A stretch of 64,000 bases of DNA. Source: Mycteria americana. Taxonomy: Eukaryota; Chordata; Aves; Ciconiiformes; Ciconiidae. Location: assembly GCF_035582795.1 (NCBI RefSeq), contig NW_027445624.1:2046001-2110000 (forward strand). Reading direction: 5' to 3'. The translations under genes were made by a program, and so were the position numbers. The notes beneath the pieces are model-generated. The model ran no database searches, had not been told where the DNA came from, and saw only the letters and a program-made list of their open reading frames with translations. Of the stretch, positions 1-10,895 are shown piece after piece. Position 1 is the first letter of the stretch. Each line of letters starts with the position of its first letter.

Positions 1-99
1 GAAAGCCATGGCAGGAGGGTGTGATATTCTCACAGCCCTGAAGTCCTTTGCAGATGCAAGAGAAGCCAGCAGGCTTGGAAGAGCCTTAAACACCTCAGG

Positions 100-337
100 C
101 ATGCGTTTGTAGGGTCGGCTTTCTCACTATGGGAGGCTGAGAGAGCTGGATTTGTTCAGTCAGGAGAAAAGGCGGCTTTGGGGAGACCAAGGAACAGCAT
201 TCCCACACCTTCCAGGAGGCAACCCAAAGAGTCAGGCTCTTGGTGGTTTTTGGCAGTGTTAGGTTTATGGTTGGACTCGATGATCTTAAAGGTCTTTTCC
301 AACCTATATGATTCTGTGATTCTGTGATTCTGTGATT
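100..337 (+). repeat. CR1 LINE fragment, 3' end
   Basis: The stretch contains degraded CR1 ORF2 C-terminal sequence (the GAGGCTGAGAGAGCTGG-type tract near 140-160) and ends in repeated GATTCTGTG units at about 309-335, the typical avian CR1 tail. The reading frame is broken. The middle appears shortened compared with better copies in this window such as 36,921-37,527 (other strand). Confidence 0.8.
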
Positions 338-364
338 CACTGCACTTCATGATGGGAGGATGAG

Positions 365-550
365 GGCCAATGAGCAAGGAGAAGGCTTCCAAGAGAGCTG
401 GGGCCATCTCCATCTTTGGAGGTTTTCAGGCCCCAAACTGAAAAAAGTGCTGTGCAAGCTGGTGTGACCTGATAGCTGGCCCTCCTGGGAGCAGAAGATT
501 GGGCTAGCGACCTCCCGAGGTCCCTTCCCGCCTGAAGGATTCTGTGTTTC
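365..550 (+). repeat. CR1 LINE 3' end, second fragment
   Basis: A second CR1 3' terminal piece follows the first. The GACCTCCCGAGGTCCCTTCC block near 510-529 and the following AAGGATTCTGTG match the CR1 3' UTR consensus as I know it. No coding part remains. Confidence 0.6.
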
Positions 551-1179
551 CATCTGCTACAGGGCTCTTCCCTTGATGGTGGTAGGCAAAGCACTCAGGT
601 TCCCCGTGACCATGGAAATAAGTCAGACCTAAGGATGGCCAGATCAACTGCAGCTTTGTGTCCCACTCCAGTCGGTCTTTCTCAGGTGAAGGGCTGCTTG
701 GCAGATGACACCCCCAAACAGCCATGACCGTATCCTTGGCTTCACCTTGTCTTTTCTTTTTCCCTCTTTTGCCCCTCTCAAGGTCTTCCCTTTGATCATG
801 CTCATGGCCTCCCATACCAACAGCCCACCTCGGTTTACCCTTTCCTCATTGGCCCTGGTTTTGCCTGCTTTGTACCCTCACTTGGTGTTTCTGGGATGGT
901 CACCATGGTAATAGCTACCTCAGTGTCCAATTTGGTTTAGCTGGTATCTCCTCTTCTACTTTTTTATCTGCTGTGTCTTTTAAATTCCTCATGCTGTGAT
1001 CTTCTTAGAGACACCACGAGTCAGGTGAGCCATCTGCAGGCACACACTAACAGCTGACACAAGGGAGCTTCAGTCCAAGTGGACCTTGAGGAACTCAGGG
1101 ATTTGGCCAATAGAAACCTCAAGAAGTTTTCCAAGGAGAAGGGATCTTCTCCTTCTGAACTCCTGATCTTTTGATTTTC
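551..1179. other. No gene recognised
   Basis: Only short ORFs without recognisable domains occur here. I see no RNA gene, tandem array or clear transposon ends. Confidence 0.5.
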
Positions 1180-1510
1180 TACATTAGGGGGCAAAACAAC
1201 CCTGTACATCAAGGCAGGTTTGGTCCTGAAGTGGATGAGAGCAACCTTGAGGAGAAGGGCCTGGGCATTACGAGGGATGCCATAGGGGGCAGTGGTGCTA
1301 AACATGAATATGGCCATGTGCATATTGGGCTGCACTGAGGGGAGCAAGGCCACCCAGGCAAGGGGCCTTATGACCCCCCACCCCCGACTCAGCACTGGTG
1401 TGGCCACATCTGGAATAGTGTGTCCCAGTGTGGGGCTCCCTGTTCTGGAGGAGTGGGGAGGAATTGGAGAGGGCCCATAGGAGGTCTGCCAAGATGGGGC
1501 TAGGGGCCAT
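1180..1510 (+). repeat. CR1 LINE fragment, ORF2 reverse transcriptase C-terminal region
   Basis: Degraded nucleotide similarity to the CR1 segment around the 'ACTCAGCACTGGTG' block (near 1,386) and the following 'GGCCACATCTGGAATA' block. In intact CR1 this encodes the end of the reverse transcriptase region ([10 protein letters not shown]...). Many indels; old copy. Confidence 0.6.
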
Positions 1511-2619
1511 GTGTGGAAAGGGTGAGAGGTGGGGGCTTCGTTGGCCTCATGAAGTGGCGGCTCAGGGAAGTAGAGTAGTAGCTTGGGAAAGCTTGAGGGT
1601 TACTTTCAGAGGTGATTGCATGTTTTTTGGTAGTGGGAAAGAGCGTGAGAAAGGAAAAGCACAAGAAAGTGCAGTTGTGGATGTCCAGATGGACGTGAGG
1701 AGACAGAAATGTCTCTGGAAGGGTAGCGCTTTGGCCCAACAGGTCACTGAGAGGGAGTCTGGGTTAGCCCATGATTTTGTGTTTGAAGGAGCAGCCAGTG
1801 AGGATGGAGGGACATCAGTAAAGGTAGGGACATGGCGGGGGGAGAGCAAGGTGGGGAAGTGTGTTGGATGTCTACAGCCTGCAGGGAAAGAGGCGCAGGC
1901 ACGGGACAGTGTAGGACAGCCAATGGTGGAGATGGCCAAGGGTGCTGGCAAGGCTGAAAGGCCCTGACAGAACTGAGGTCTTTGTCCCCCTTGGCTATGG
2001 CTGCTGTCTCTGCCCCCAAGGCCTATGAGGAGACGCATTGCCCTCATGGCACTGAGGCCACATTGCCTCCTTGCACAAGAGGTGTCATACTGTTGTCCTT
2101 CACTTGGCATCACACCCCCTCCCCATCCCAGGAAGAGCCCTGAGCCATGTGTGAGGGACAGGCTCTCCCTGCTGAGGGGCTGGGGTCAGGGCTTGGCATT
2201 CGGCTTGACAAAACACACCAAGGCTTTACTCCGCACCAGAGCCACCGGCACTTGGCCTTTGCCTGCTTGGCATCACCGCCTCCAATGTTCTGCTCTAACG
2301 AGTCCATGGGGAGGCTGCATTGGCAACGGCCCTCAGTGGGGCTCATTAATACTCCAAGAAACTTCAGCGTTTGCTTCTGACTTTGACTCCTTGAGCAGTT
2401 TGTGCAACCTCCTCTCAGCATTGCAGGTCCCTGGACTCAGCATCAGCTACACCATGGGGCTCATTAGAAGGCAGAGAGCCCTCAGGTGCCTTGTCTCTTC
2501 CCATAATTTTCTTCAAGTCTTCAAGCCTTCTACAGCTAATTGGAGAGGTTTCAGGAGGGTAGTTAAAGAGGAAGAGTTCAAGGAGCTTTTAAGAGAAAAG
2601 GATTTTTACTCTTTAAGGT
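1511..2619. other. No gene recognised; long chance ORF
   Basis: An open frame of 216 codons lies at 2,025-2,675 on the plus strand. It has no domain, signal peptide or membrane segment that I recognise, and it runs into a block related to OR 3' flanks, so I do not call it a gene. Its similarity to other avian non-coding sequence could not be tested here. Confidence 0.4.
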
Positions 2620-2830
2620 CATTTTTGTTTATTTTTTTGTTTACAGAAGAAGGAATAGCAGCATTCTGCAAGTGATCTTGATCCAGAGGGTCACCTAAGC
2701 AGATACGGGCAGGTATGAAAAGCAGTCCCTTGATGTCAGACACTGTATCAACAACCTTGCTCCTCTCCTCCCCAACCCCACCATTTCTCTCATCAGCCCC
2801 CTGCGGGCCACTGGCATCACTTGTCCTCAC
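2620..2830 (-). other. Orphan copy of an OR gene 3' flank
   Basis: The block around 2,645-2,775 (AATAGCAGCATTCTGCAAGTGAT and following) matches the 3' flank of the intact minus-strand OR at 17,750-17,880 (ATAGCAGCATTCTGCAATTGAT and following), including the 'CAACCTTGCTCC' tract. No OR coding sequence is next to it, so it looks like the tail of an OR duplication unit whose gene is gone. Confidence 0.55.
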
Positions 2831-3369
2831 ATCAGCCTTCTCCACTGAAGTCTGCAGCTGGATGTTACAGCTCCTGGGCACCAATTCCCACCTGCTTTCC
2901 TCAGAGAAGTGGCTGCACACAGGCACAGGAGGACTTCTCCTCCTTGCCAAAAAGCAACAGTTACACCTGATGTAATCCAACAAGCTTTAAAACACTCTTC
3001 TCAACTGTGTGCCAAGTCCAAGCTGCATCGAATGAGGTCCATCTTCCACAAGGGGTATCTGTACGAGAACTGTTTTAGACAGAGAGCTAGGAAAGGACAG
3101 CTATAAACATAATTAAGGAGTTGACTCCAGAGTTAATTAGACTTCTCAGAGACGGGGCAAGCTGCTAACTCCCTGAAGCTCAAAGCAGCCACAGGATAGT
3201 TTGGAGGTGTCTGAAGGGACAAAGAGCAAGGGGAGGTGGAAATCTGGAGAGCCATGGGAAGGGCCTATGGCCAGTGCATTTTGTATGCACTGGACATTTT
3301 ATATGCACGGCATTTTATATGCTGTGCCTTTTATTAAAAGCACTCAGGGGTTTTAGCTTGAGCTTGAAC
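2831..3369. other. No gene; small imperfect tandem repeat
   Basis: No gene is recognised. At 3,272-3,345 the sequence repeats the pattern CATTTT(A/G)TATGC three times with 18-25 bp spacing, a minor local duplication. Confidence 0.45.
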
Positions 3370-4110
3370 CAGTCGTAGTTTGAATACCTCCCAGGACAGA
3401 GGCTGCACAGCCTATCTGGGTGACCTGCTCCAATGCTTGGTTGAGCTGATGGTGAAAAAGTTTTTTCCTTATGTCTAGGCTGAACCTCTCCTCTTTCACC
3501 TTCCACCCATTGTTTTTGTCCTCCCACCATGCACCATGGTGAAGAGCCTTGCTCTTTATTCTCCATGACCTCCTCCTAGGTAATGACAGGCTGTGATGAG
3601 GTCCCCCTAAGCCTTCCCTTCTAGGCCTCTCGGCCACTTGGCCTCTGCTCACCAGCCAAGTGCGCCAGCCCCTGACCATCTTGGGGGCCAGCCTTTCACT
3701 GAACCCACTCCAGCTTGCCAACACCTTTCCTGTATGGGGGATCTGAAATATGGATGCAGTATTCAGGATAACCCCTTCCCTCAATCTCCTGGCCATGCTC
3801 CTGGTCACAGAGATCAGGACGCCGTTGGCCTCCCTTGCTTCAGGGCACACGGCTGCCTGCTGCCCAGATCGCTGAGCACCAGGACCAATCCCACAGGGCT
3901 GCTCCCCAGCCAGAATGCCCCCAGCCTGTGCCAGTGCCATGGTTAGTGCCCTGCAGGGCAAAAACTGGCATTTGTCCTTGTGGGATTTCCTGAGGCTCCT
4001 GCCAATACGTGTTCTCCTCCTCCTTGCGATCTTTCCCTAAGCAAAGAGTCCTGGAGACCTTTTCAGTAAAGTCTAAGGCAAATGGAGTCCCTCAGCCCCA
4101 TCTGCATCCT
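3370..4110 (-). repeat. CR1 LINE fragment (minus strand)
   Basis: Reverse-strand CR1 ORF2 C-terminal and 3' sequence. A minus-strand frame at 3,353-3,961 keeps fragments of the family. The same CR1 copy recurs as a paralogue at 36,405-37,740, where a young CR1 has been inserted. Here the site is uninterrupted (GGCATTTGTCC near 3,969), so this copy is the empty-site reference. Confidence 0.7.
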
Positions 4111-5267
4111 CTGTTATTAACTCACCCTCCCATTCAGCAGCAGCCCTGCGTTTTCCTTGTTCAGCCTTGGTCTCTAGCGAGCGAGCGAAGCTCTTCTTTT
4201 TGCTCTTGACGTTCCTTGCAGCCAGCTCCAGGTGAGATTTGCCTTTCCCAAAATCATACCTGCACAACGAAGGCAATGCACATGAATTCCTTGTTTGTAC
4301 CTGTCTTTGCTGTTACCCTCTGGACGGTGCTTCGTGGTCCCATCACTACCCTGTCCCTTGGATGGCCAAGCAATGGAACTGCAGATATTGTTCCAGCCCG
4401 GCCTCCTCTCTCTTGTGCCTGCACGTCTCGGCCCCAATCCATGCGCCCTGGCTCTGCACCACAACCCCCCTGGTGTGAGTCCTCTCCCTGCATGGTCACA
4501 CAGCTCAGCTAATTTTGGTGTTGTCCTCTCCCAGGCACTTTCCAGCCTGGCCCAGCCACTCGGCTCTTCTCACCTCCCCAGCGACAGAGCAGCCTGCCTC
4601 GAGCTGGTGCACGCAGAAATAGGTTTCATTGGTCATTTCTTCCCCCCTGGAAACACAGAGTTGCTCCTTTCCTCTTCTCCAGGGACATCCCTGTCCCAAG
4701 ACAGCCTTTCTCCATGGGAATGTATCTGCGCTGGCCTGGCCAGCCACTCGGGCTCCCTCCCCGTGCTCCGTGCAGAGCCCTGAGCTGATGGTGCTGCTCT
4801 GCAGAGTGAGCGGGCTGTGGTGCCTGAAAGCCGTGGGGGGACAGTCCCAGGCAGACCCCTCCTGACCATTCACCATATCCATGGGAACCGGTCACCCAGG
4901 TCAGGCATCCTTCCCCAACACATCGCCCCATACCCTCCTCCCTGAGCCCATGGAGAACCCAGGAACAGCAGCACAGACTTGTAGGGGCATCATGTCCCCC
5001 CGTGTAGGGGAAGAGAAGCCCGACATCTGGACACTGGCGCTGAGGAAATCCCTTTTATTACAGAGGTGCAACACTGGAGACCACCTGTACCATCATGCCA
5101 GAGACACGTACAAAGGTCGCTGGGTCAGACAGACTGCGTTCATGTCTCTGCAGAAGTGAAGCAAATGCAGACATTGCTGGACAACCATGATTATCACAAA
5201 CCAAATGCCCAAAGCAAAGGAGGTTCCTGAGATGAACGGGAAATCCCTGTGAAGAGACATGGGCAGC
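4111..5267. other. OR downstream flank, paralogous to 37,700-38,656
   Basis: No gene is recognised. Blocks such as AGCAGCCTGCC(T/C)CGAGCTGGTGC (4,585 and 38,368) and the CAGCAGCAGCCCTGC tract (4,135 and 37,700) are shared with the flank of the minus-strand OR pseudogene at 38,657. A TTTATT (reverse AATAAA) at 5,054-5,059 is a candidate polyadenylation signal for the minus-strand OR pseudogene that ends at 5,268. Confidence 0.5.
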
Positions 5268-6202
5268 TTATTGCTGCTGAAAGACAAGTGGCTGAATCAG
5301 CTTCTTCAGTGTGTCTTTGAGCTCCTGGATTCTCATGCTGTAGATGAGGGGGTTCAACGCTGGGGGCACCAGCGAGTATAGAGCAGCCATCACCAGATCC
5401 CGTGATTGGGAGGAGGTGGAGGGGGCCTTCAGGTAGGCGAACATGCCAGTGCTGACAAGCAGGGAGACCACAGCCAGGTGAGGGAGGCACGTGGAAAAGG
5501 CTTTGTGCCATCCCTGCTCAGAAAGGAACCTCAACACGGCCCTGAAGATCTGCACATAGGACAGCACAATGAAAATAAAGCACCCAAAAGCAAGAGAGAC
5601 ATTATCTACAAGAAGTCCTACTTCCCTGAGGTGGGAGTTGGAGCAGGAGAGCTTGAGGATCTGGGGCAGTTCACAGAAGAAGTGGTCAAGGGCATTGCCT
5701 TGGCAGAGCGGTAGTGAAAATGTATTGGCAGTGTGCAGCATGGCATAGAGGAAACCACTGCCCCAGGCAGCTGCTGCCATGTGGACACAAGCTCGGCTGT
5801 CCAGGAGGGTCCCGTAATGCAGGGGTTTGCAGATGGCAACATAGTGGTCATAGCCATGATGGTGAGAAGAAAATATTGCCCTCCAATCAAGAAGAGAAAC
5901 CAAAAGACCTGGGCAGCACATCCTCCCTAGGAAATAGTCCTGGTGTCCCAGAGGGAATTGGCCATGGATTTGGGGACAACAGTGGAGATGGAGCCCAAGC
6001 CAAGGAGGGAGAGGCTGAGGAGGAAGAAGTACATGGGGGTGTGGAGGCAGTGGTCGCAGGCTATGGTGGTGACGATGAGGATGCTGCCCAGAAGGGCAGA
6101 CAGGTAGATGGCTGGGAGGAGCCGGAAATGCAAGAGCTTCTGCTGCCGTGTGTCTGCAAACACCATGAGGAGGAACTGGGGGATAGAGCTGCTGTTGGCC
6201 AT
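5268..6202 (-). pseudogene. Olfactory receptor pseudogene, family-14-like (locus 1)
   Basis: A class A GPCR of the avian OR14-like (gamma-c) type that no longer has one open frame. The N-terminal part (start ATG at 6,202, MANSSS-like) keeps the TM2 motif LHTPMYFFLL and runs to an in-frame stop at 5,927-5,929, where intact paralogues have TAT (Tyr of ISYGG). The same frame continues to the MAYDRY motif, where one base is missing near 5,853. The frame then shifts to a C-terminal part with CQGNALDHFFCELP, KAFSTCLPH and NPLIYSMR, ending at 5,268. The DRY motif reads DHY. A splice-acceptor-like CT (AG on the minus strand) at 6,226-6,227 lies 23 nt before the start codon, as at the intact loci. It is closest to the pseudogene at 38,657, with which it shares its 3' flank. 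Confidence 0.9.
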
Positions 6203-6227
6203 TTGCTGCCTCAGGGCATGGGACACT

Positions 6228-7639
6228 GTTCAAGAGGGAAAAGAGAATGAGGAGTTACGAGAGAGTTCTCTGAGAAAATCAAAGGAATTTCTCATGGATC
6301 CTCCCCCTGCTACACTCACCCCTTTTGTCTTTTCCTCAAGGCCTTCCTTCAGCTCCGTGCCTGGAGCTCTGGTTAGTACTTGCTGAGTGTGCCGTGAGGA
6401 GCAGAGCCTCTGCTGACTGGCTGCCCAGGAATCAGCCCTGCTCTGCAGCAGTTGGTTCATAGGAATGGTAGGGGCAGGTGCCAGACCTGAGATGAAGAAG
6501 GAAATCACACTCATATGTTATCCTGATAAGAAACCAGCCATGTCTGAGAGCAGAGGGATCCACTACAGACCATTAAATGTCTCACCTCTTCTCAAGGTCT
6601 CAGCACCTCACTTCTAGCCAAAACCACACATGGCTCATTTCACCGACCCAACAGCATTTCTTCACTCATAACATCTCTGTGCTTCTCCATGGGGCTTTCA
6701 GATTACACAAAGGTGCTATGGGGCAGATTGGCATCCTGGAGGGCAGCTCACAGCTTGGAAGGACACCTCAAGGAGATAGCCAAGTGTCCTACTGATGGTA
6801 TCTCATGAAGGCATGACATCAGCATTGCTGGGCAGCTGCTCTCAGCCTCTGTGCTCTTCAGAGGGAAATGGGCAAGATGCTGGAGAGCTGCCCCAAGGCT
6901 CTGCTGGAGCTCTGGCTGCAGAGGAGGTGGCTCATGCCTTGGACCCCACAGCCCTGAGGGCAGAGGCTTTGCCAGGTGGGAGAGGAGGCAAGGGGGCTTG
7001 CTCAGAGGAAGGGGTCTGCATTGGAGGGGATGATACGGAGTTTTCTGAATTCTCCCTCCAGCAACATTTCTGTTTTCAATTTCTTCTCATTCCCTGATGA
7101 AATCCCTGCTGCCTGGAGATTTTCCCCCTGGGAGGTGTTTCCCCATCCCATGTCTTTACCCTGGCAGTGCTCACAGCCCCCATCCCAGCCTTTGTGCATT
7201 CATCTTTGCTCTACAGAATCTGAGGAAAATAGGAAGGGTACAGAGAGGGTCCTAATTTATCCAAACTGAGGGAAGTGATTCAGGTGAGTCAAGCCAGGCA
7301 TGTCTTTGTGGTTTGTAGTCCTGGGGCTAGAAGGGCACTCATCTCCCTCCCTTGCCTGCCACAACCCCTCAGCAGGTGGGATTCCTCTTGCCTCCCTTCA
7401 GGTGTGCACAAAATAGGCACCTGCAGGTGAGCTGCTTGTCTCATCTGCCCTGCTAATTAATGGGGATGGAGGCCAGGAGTGAGCTCTTCAGATGAAACCC
7501 CTGGTGGCATCTGAGGTGCCAGAGGTGGTGCAAGACAGGTGCAGGTAGCTGCAAGCTCTGATGGAGTAGCTCTTAGAGACAGGACAGCACCTGGGGGCAT
7601 CTTCTGGGAGGCTGGTGGAGCATTCCTTTGGCCAACTAA
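6228..7639. other. Upstream flank of OR locus 1
   Basis: No gene is recognised. The block 6,866-7,040 is related to 20,540-20,700 upstream of the intact minus-strand OR (shared GGTGGGAGAGGAG(G/A)CAAGGGGG and nearby tracts). I did not find the GTAAGT donor-like site that the other OR upstream modules carry. Confidence 0.45.
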
Positions 7640-7965
7640 AAGGTACCTAAAGGGTGTCTCCAAAGAGGATGCAGGCTCTCTCTTCTCAAGGAGCCCATGG
7701 AGAAGACGAGGGGCAATGGGTACAAGTTGCACCAGGAGAAGTTTCATGTCGACATAAGAAAGACATTTTTTTAGAGTGAGAACAATCATTCAGTGGGACA
7801 ACCTCCTCTGGGACGTGGTTGAGTCGCCGTCACTGGAAGGTTTCCAGATGTGATTGGACAGGGTGCTAGCTAATCGCACCTAGGGTCCATGAAAGGATGG
7901 ACCAGATGATCTTTTGCGGTCCCTTCCAACCTGGGCTGTTCTATGATTCTGTGATTCTATCTGAA
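7640..7965 (+). repeat. CR1 LINE, 3' end with tail
   Basis: Plus-strand CR1 3' part. The 'GAGAACAATCATTCAGTGGGA' region corresponds to the end of ORF2, and the copy ends in ATGATTCTGTGATTCTAT near 7,942-7,960. It is truncated at its 5' end. Confidence 0.8.
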
Positions 7966-8207
7966 GGGACAGCAGATGGCCTATTTAACTGGTAATGGAA
8001 TCTGTTCCTCTTCATTATGTTCATGGCAGCCTCTTGAAGTATTCAGCTGAGCAAATGCAGTCATGTGCCATAGGGAGAGCTCCATCTCTCTCCTTATGTT
8101 CTCCAGCAGCTGTACTTTCTAGAACTCCATTGACTGTGACGGCACTTGTCTCATGGACATCCCTACAATGCCAAAGCTAATTCATGGCAGCTACGTACTT
8201 TTACGTA

Positions 8208-8346
8208 CAGGAAATCAGGCAAAAATGCCTGCAGGGATGAGCAAGGACTCCCTGGCAAAACTCAAACAGTAAAAGGAAGCATACAGAGGGTGGAAGCAGG
8301 GACAGGCAGCCTGGGAGGAATAGAGAGACATTGTCTTCAGCTTCAT
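8208..8346 (+). repeat. CR1 LINE ORF2 fragment at the palindrome edge
   Basis: Read on the reverse strand, the tract at 8,325-8,340 (ACAATGTCTCTCTATTCC) and its neighbours match the CR1 sequence at 63,930-64,000 of this window. The fragment stops within a few bases of the outer boundary of the left palindrome arm (about 8,348). The right arm has no CR1 at the matching place. Confidence 0.7.
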
Positions 8347-10488
8347 CAGCTTCCTGAGCAACATGTGCATCCTTGGAGGGTGATTCCCTGGACCTGCACC
8401 AGGCAGCGGCCAGGCTTCCCAGCAGGGCTTTCCATCCCCCCTTCCAGAAATGGCCATGTCTCTCCATTCAGCATGCATGGATCCCAAAGCACCAATTTGG
8501 GAAAGGCTTCTAGGTGAGGGGAAGGCCTCCCTCAGGCACATCTGTCCTCCTTGAATCCCAGTCTTGTGCAAGGCTCGGGTGGGTGGAGCTCGTTTGGTGC
8601 CCACGTTTGTCTGACACATGGCTGGTTAGTGCCATTACCAAGCAGGGAGGGAGAGCTTTGGTCTCAGGACAAGTTCTGCCCAAGGCAGTTGCAGCTCACA
8701 GCTGTGGTGCCTCAAGTCACTGACCCATGCCTGGGGTCTCTCATAAATAAAGCCCCATACACGGAAATCACCACAGTTAATGTGGGTGACATGATGCCGT
8801 GGTGCCAACATGGAAATTTCCAGCCCGCATACTACGTTCTGGAGAAGAAATATTGATCTTCCTCTGCATTGACTCTCACTACCCTGTCACATCTTTCTGC
8901 ATGTACTCCTTCAAGGGCCCCTTCTCAACTTTCTGCAGTCTGCCTGATGCTGCCTTCAGCCAAATCCTGAATTATGTTCCTACCTGTCCCTTCCTACGTA
9001 TCTCGCTGAAGGTTTTCCACTAAGGTTACCCACTGTGGAAAGTGGACTTCAGTGGAGGCAACTTGGAGTTCATAGGCAGCTGAGGAATGTCTTTTATTTT
9101 TTATTAAACTATTCCTTTCTTTTCTTTTCTGTTCTTTTTTTTTTTTTTGGCAGGTAAGAACCATGCTTCTGTGACTGCGCAGCTGGTTCTCCAACTACAG
9201 CAGGTGGGAACTGGTGCAAATGCACCTTCAGCTGCAGGCTATGGTGGGAGAAGCTTGGATTTGAGAGAGCATGATGCAAGTCCCAGGTGGCTGATGATAG
9301 AAATGGCAGGGTGTGTGGGAGGTGGGGGGACAGAGTTTGCCCACACAGTGTTGTACAGAAAAGATCTTACTTTTCCTACATGTTCAGACTTCATCAGGAG
9401 ACGCATCAGGAGATGAATAGGAATTGGGGAAGGCTGATATCACTTGTTGTGTAAGCAGAAAAGTGAAGAAAACTGGTGAAAGAAGACATCCTGTTGTATT
9501 GATATTTATTCCTGAAATCTTCTCAGTTTGGCTGCACTCCTGGAGTCTCTCAACTCAGCCCCACGAGACTTGAAGCATTAGGGAGAATTATGCAGGGAGA
9601 CTTGGCTTGGCATGGCATTTTGCATGTTAATGAGCCCTCTGGTGCCAAGTTCCTGAACTGCAGGTACTGCAAGAATGAACCGGCCTCTACAGAACTGGAA
9701 AGCTTCCTGAGGTGCATCCAAGGGTGGGGAGTGAAGGAGAGGAAGAGAGGAAGGTCAGCTCATGGGGCATGTTGAGCACTGTCTAGCCACCCCACAGCAG
9801 AGGGCATTCCCCATCTCCCAGGCTTAGGCATGCACACAGGATGGGAACCTCTCCTTTGTGCAGGGGCCTTCAGTCACATTCCCAGGGCAGACCTATTCCT
9901 CCTCCACCCACAGACATCAGTGGCTTTCTATTGCTGGGCTCACACAAGGTTGGAAGGATTTGCTACAGCCCTCAACCATCGCCTTGCTTCTTGACGAGTT
10001 CCCTACACCCTCTCTCACATCCGTACGCACTGCCAATCACTGCCTGATCACTACCCGAGAAGCTAAGAAGCTCTCAAGGCTTTCCCTCTCATCCTCAGGG
10101 GATGACCACGTTTCTGCAGTCACCATTCGTGCATCGTAAAAACACCAGTTGAGGAAGTGCATCTTGGTGAGGGGAGGACCTCGCCGAGGCACGTCTGTGC
10201 TCTTTGAGGTGTAAGCGCTTGTGCAAGGCTGCAGGAGGAGTTGCTTTGGTGGCCAGCTTTGTATTGCAGATGGATGGTGTGCAGAGGGCAGGGAATGAGA
10301 GAGGACTGCTACCAGAAATGCCATGGAGGGGAGGTCCGGTGCTCAGGGAAAGAAGGATGAAGGGTGGACACTCCGGGTTCTGGTGTTTCTCTTCCCAAGT
10401 CCCCACTGTGGGTGACGAAGCTCTGCTTCCCCAGAAATGGCCAAGCATCTGCCTGCCGATGGGAAGCACTCCATAGCTCACTTTGGGA
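8347..10488. other. Arm sequence without a recognised gene, including a left-only segment
   Basis: No gene is recognised. The part at 9,019-9,502 has no counterpart in the right arm, which carries about 27 bp of other sequence there. It includes a T-rich tract at about 9,130-9,150. A CATAAATAAAGCC tract near 8,742 contains AATAAA, but I cannot link it to a gene. Confidence 0.5.
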
Positions 10489-10562
10489 GTCTCTGTGGCG
10501 CAATTGGTTAGCGCGTTCGGCTGTTAACCGAAAGGCTGGTGGTTCGAGCCCACCCAGGGACG
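10489..10562 (+). tRNA. tRNA-Asn(GUU)
   Basis: A 74-nt cloverleaf. The acceptor stem GTCTCTG pairs with CAGGGAC, with discriminator G. The D stem is GCGC/GCGC with loop AATTGGTTA; the anticodon stem TTCGG/CCGAA encloses loop CTGTTAA with anticodon GTT at 10,523-10,525; the T arm is GGTGG-TTCGAGC-CCACC. Box A and box B are intact and there is no intron. The D loop has one T where the mirror copy has C. There is no run of four T directly downstream (only TTT in CCCTTTCCC), which is weak for a Pol III terminator, so transcription may end further on or be inefficient. Confidence 0.97.
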
Positions 10563-10589
10563 CCTTCCCCTTTCCCTGCCCGTGACAGG

Positions 10590-10895
10590 GGGCTTGCAAC
10601 TACAGGACCTTGCAGCTCCCTTACAACCCAAACCCTTCTATGGCTCCAGCAAAAGAGGAGCCCATTCACTCCCCTCTCCAAAGGCAGAGCATTCAAAACA
10701 AACTGATAGCAATTCCTTACTCCCTTTTGCTTGTGCACGCACCTTTGCATCACTTATTAAACTGCCTTTCTCTTCACCCAGGACTCTTTCTCTCTTTGCC
10801 CTTCCAATGCTCTCCCCCCTCCAGCTCAGGGGGGCTGAGCCAGCAGCTGCGTGGGGGCTGAGCTGCCAGCTGGGGACAACCCACCCTGGGATTTG
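10590..10895 (+). mobile_element. ERVL-type LTR fragment (fossil)
   Basis: The terminal part of an avian ERVL-type LTR. It shares the CTTGTGCACGCACCTTTGC, ACTGCCTTT and CAGCAGCTG(C/T)GTGGG tracts with the end of the LTR at 33,255-34,287. It is a partial, old copy present in both palindrome arms, so its insertion predates the inverted duplication. Confidence 0.6.

Noticed and set aside
1428-1967. 179-codon plus-strand open frame
   Set aside because: Overlaps a degraded CR1 at its start, the composition fits non-coding GC-rich sequence, and an equally long frame exists on the other strand.
2025-2675. 216-codon plus-strand open frame
   Set aside because: No recognisable domain or composition of a real protein, and its end overlaps an OR 3' flank remnant; best explained as chance.
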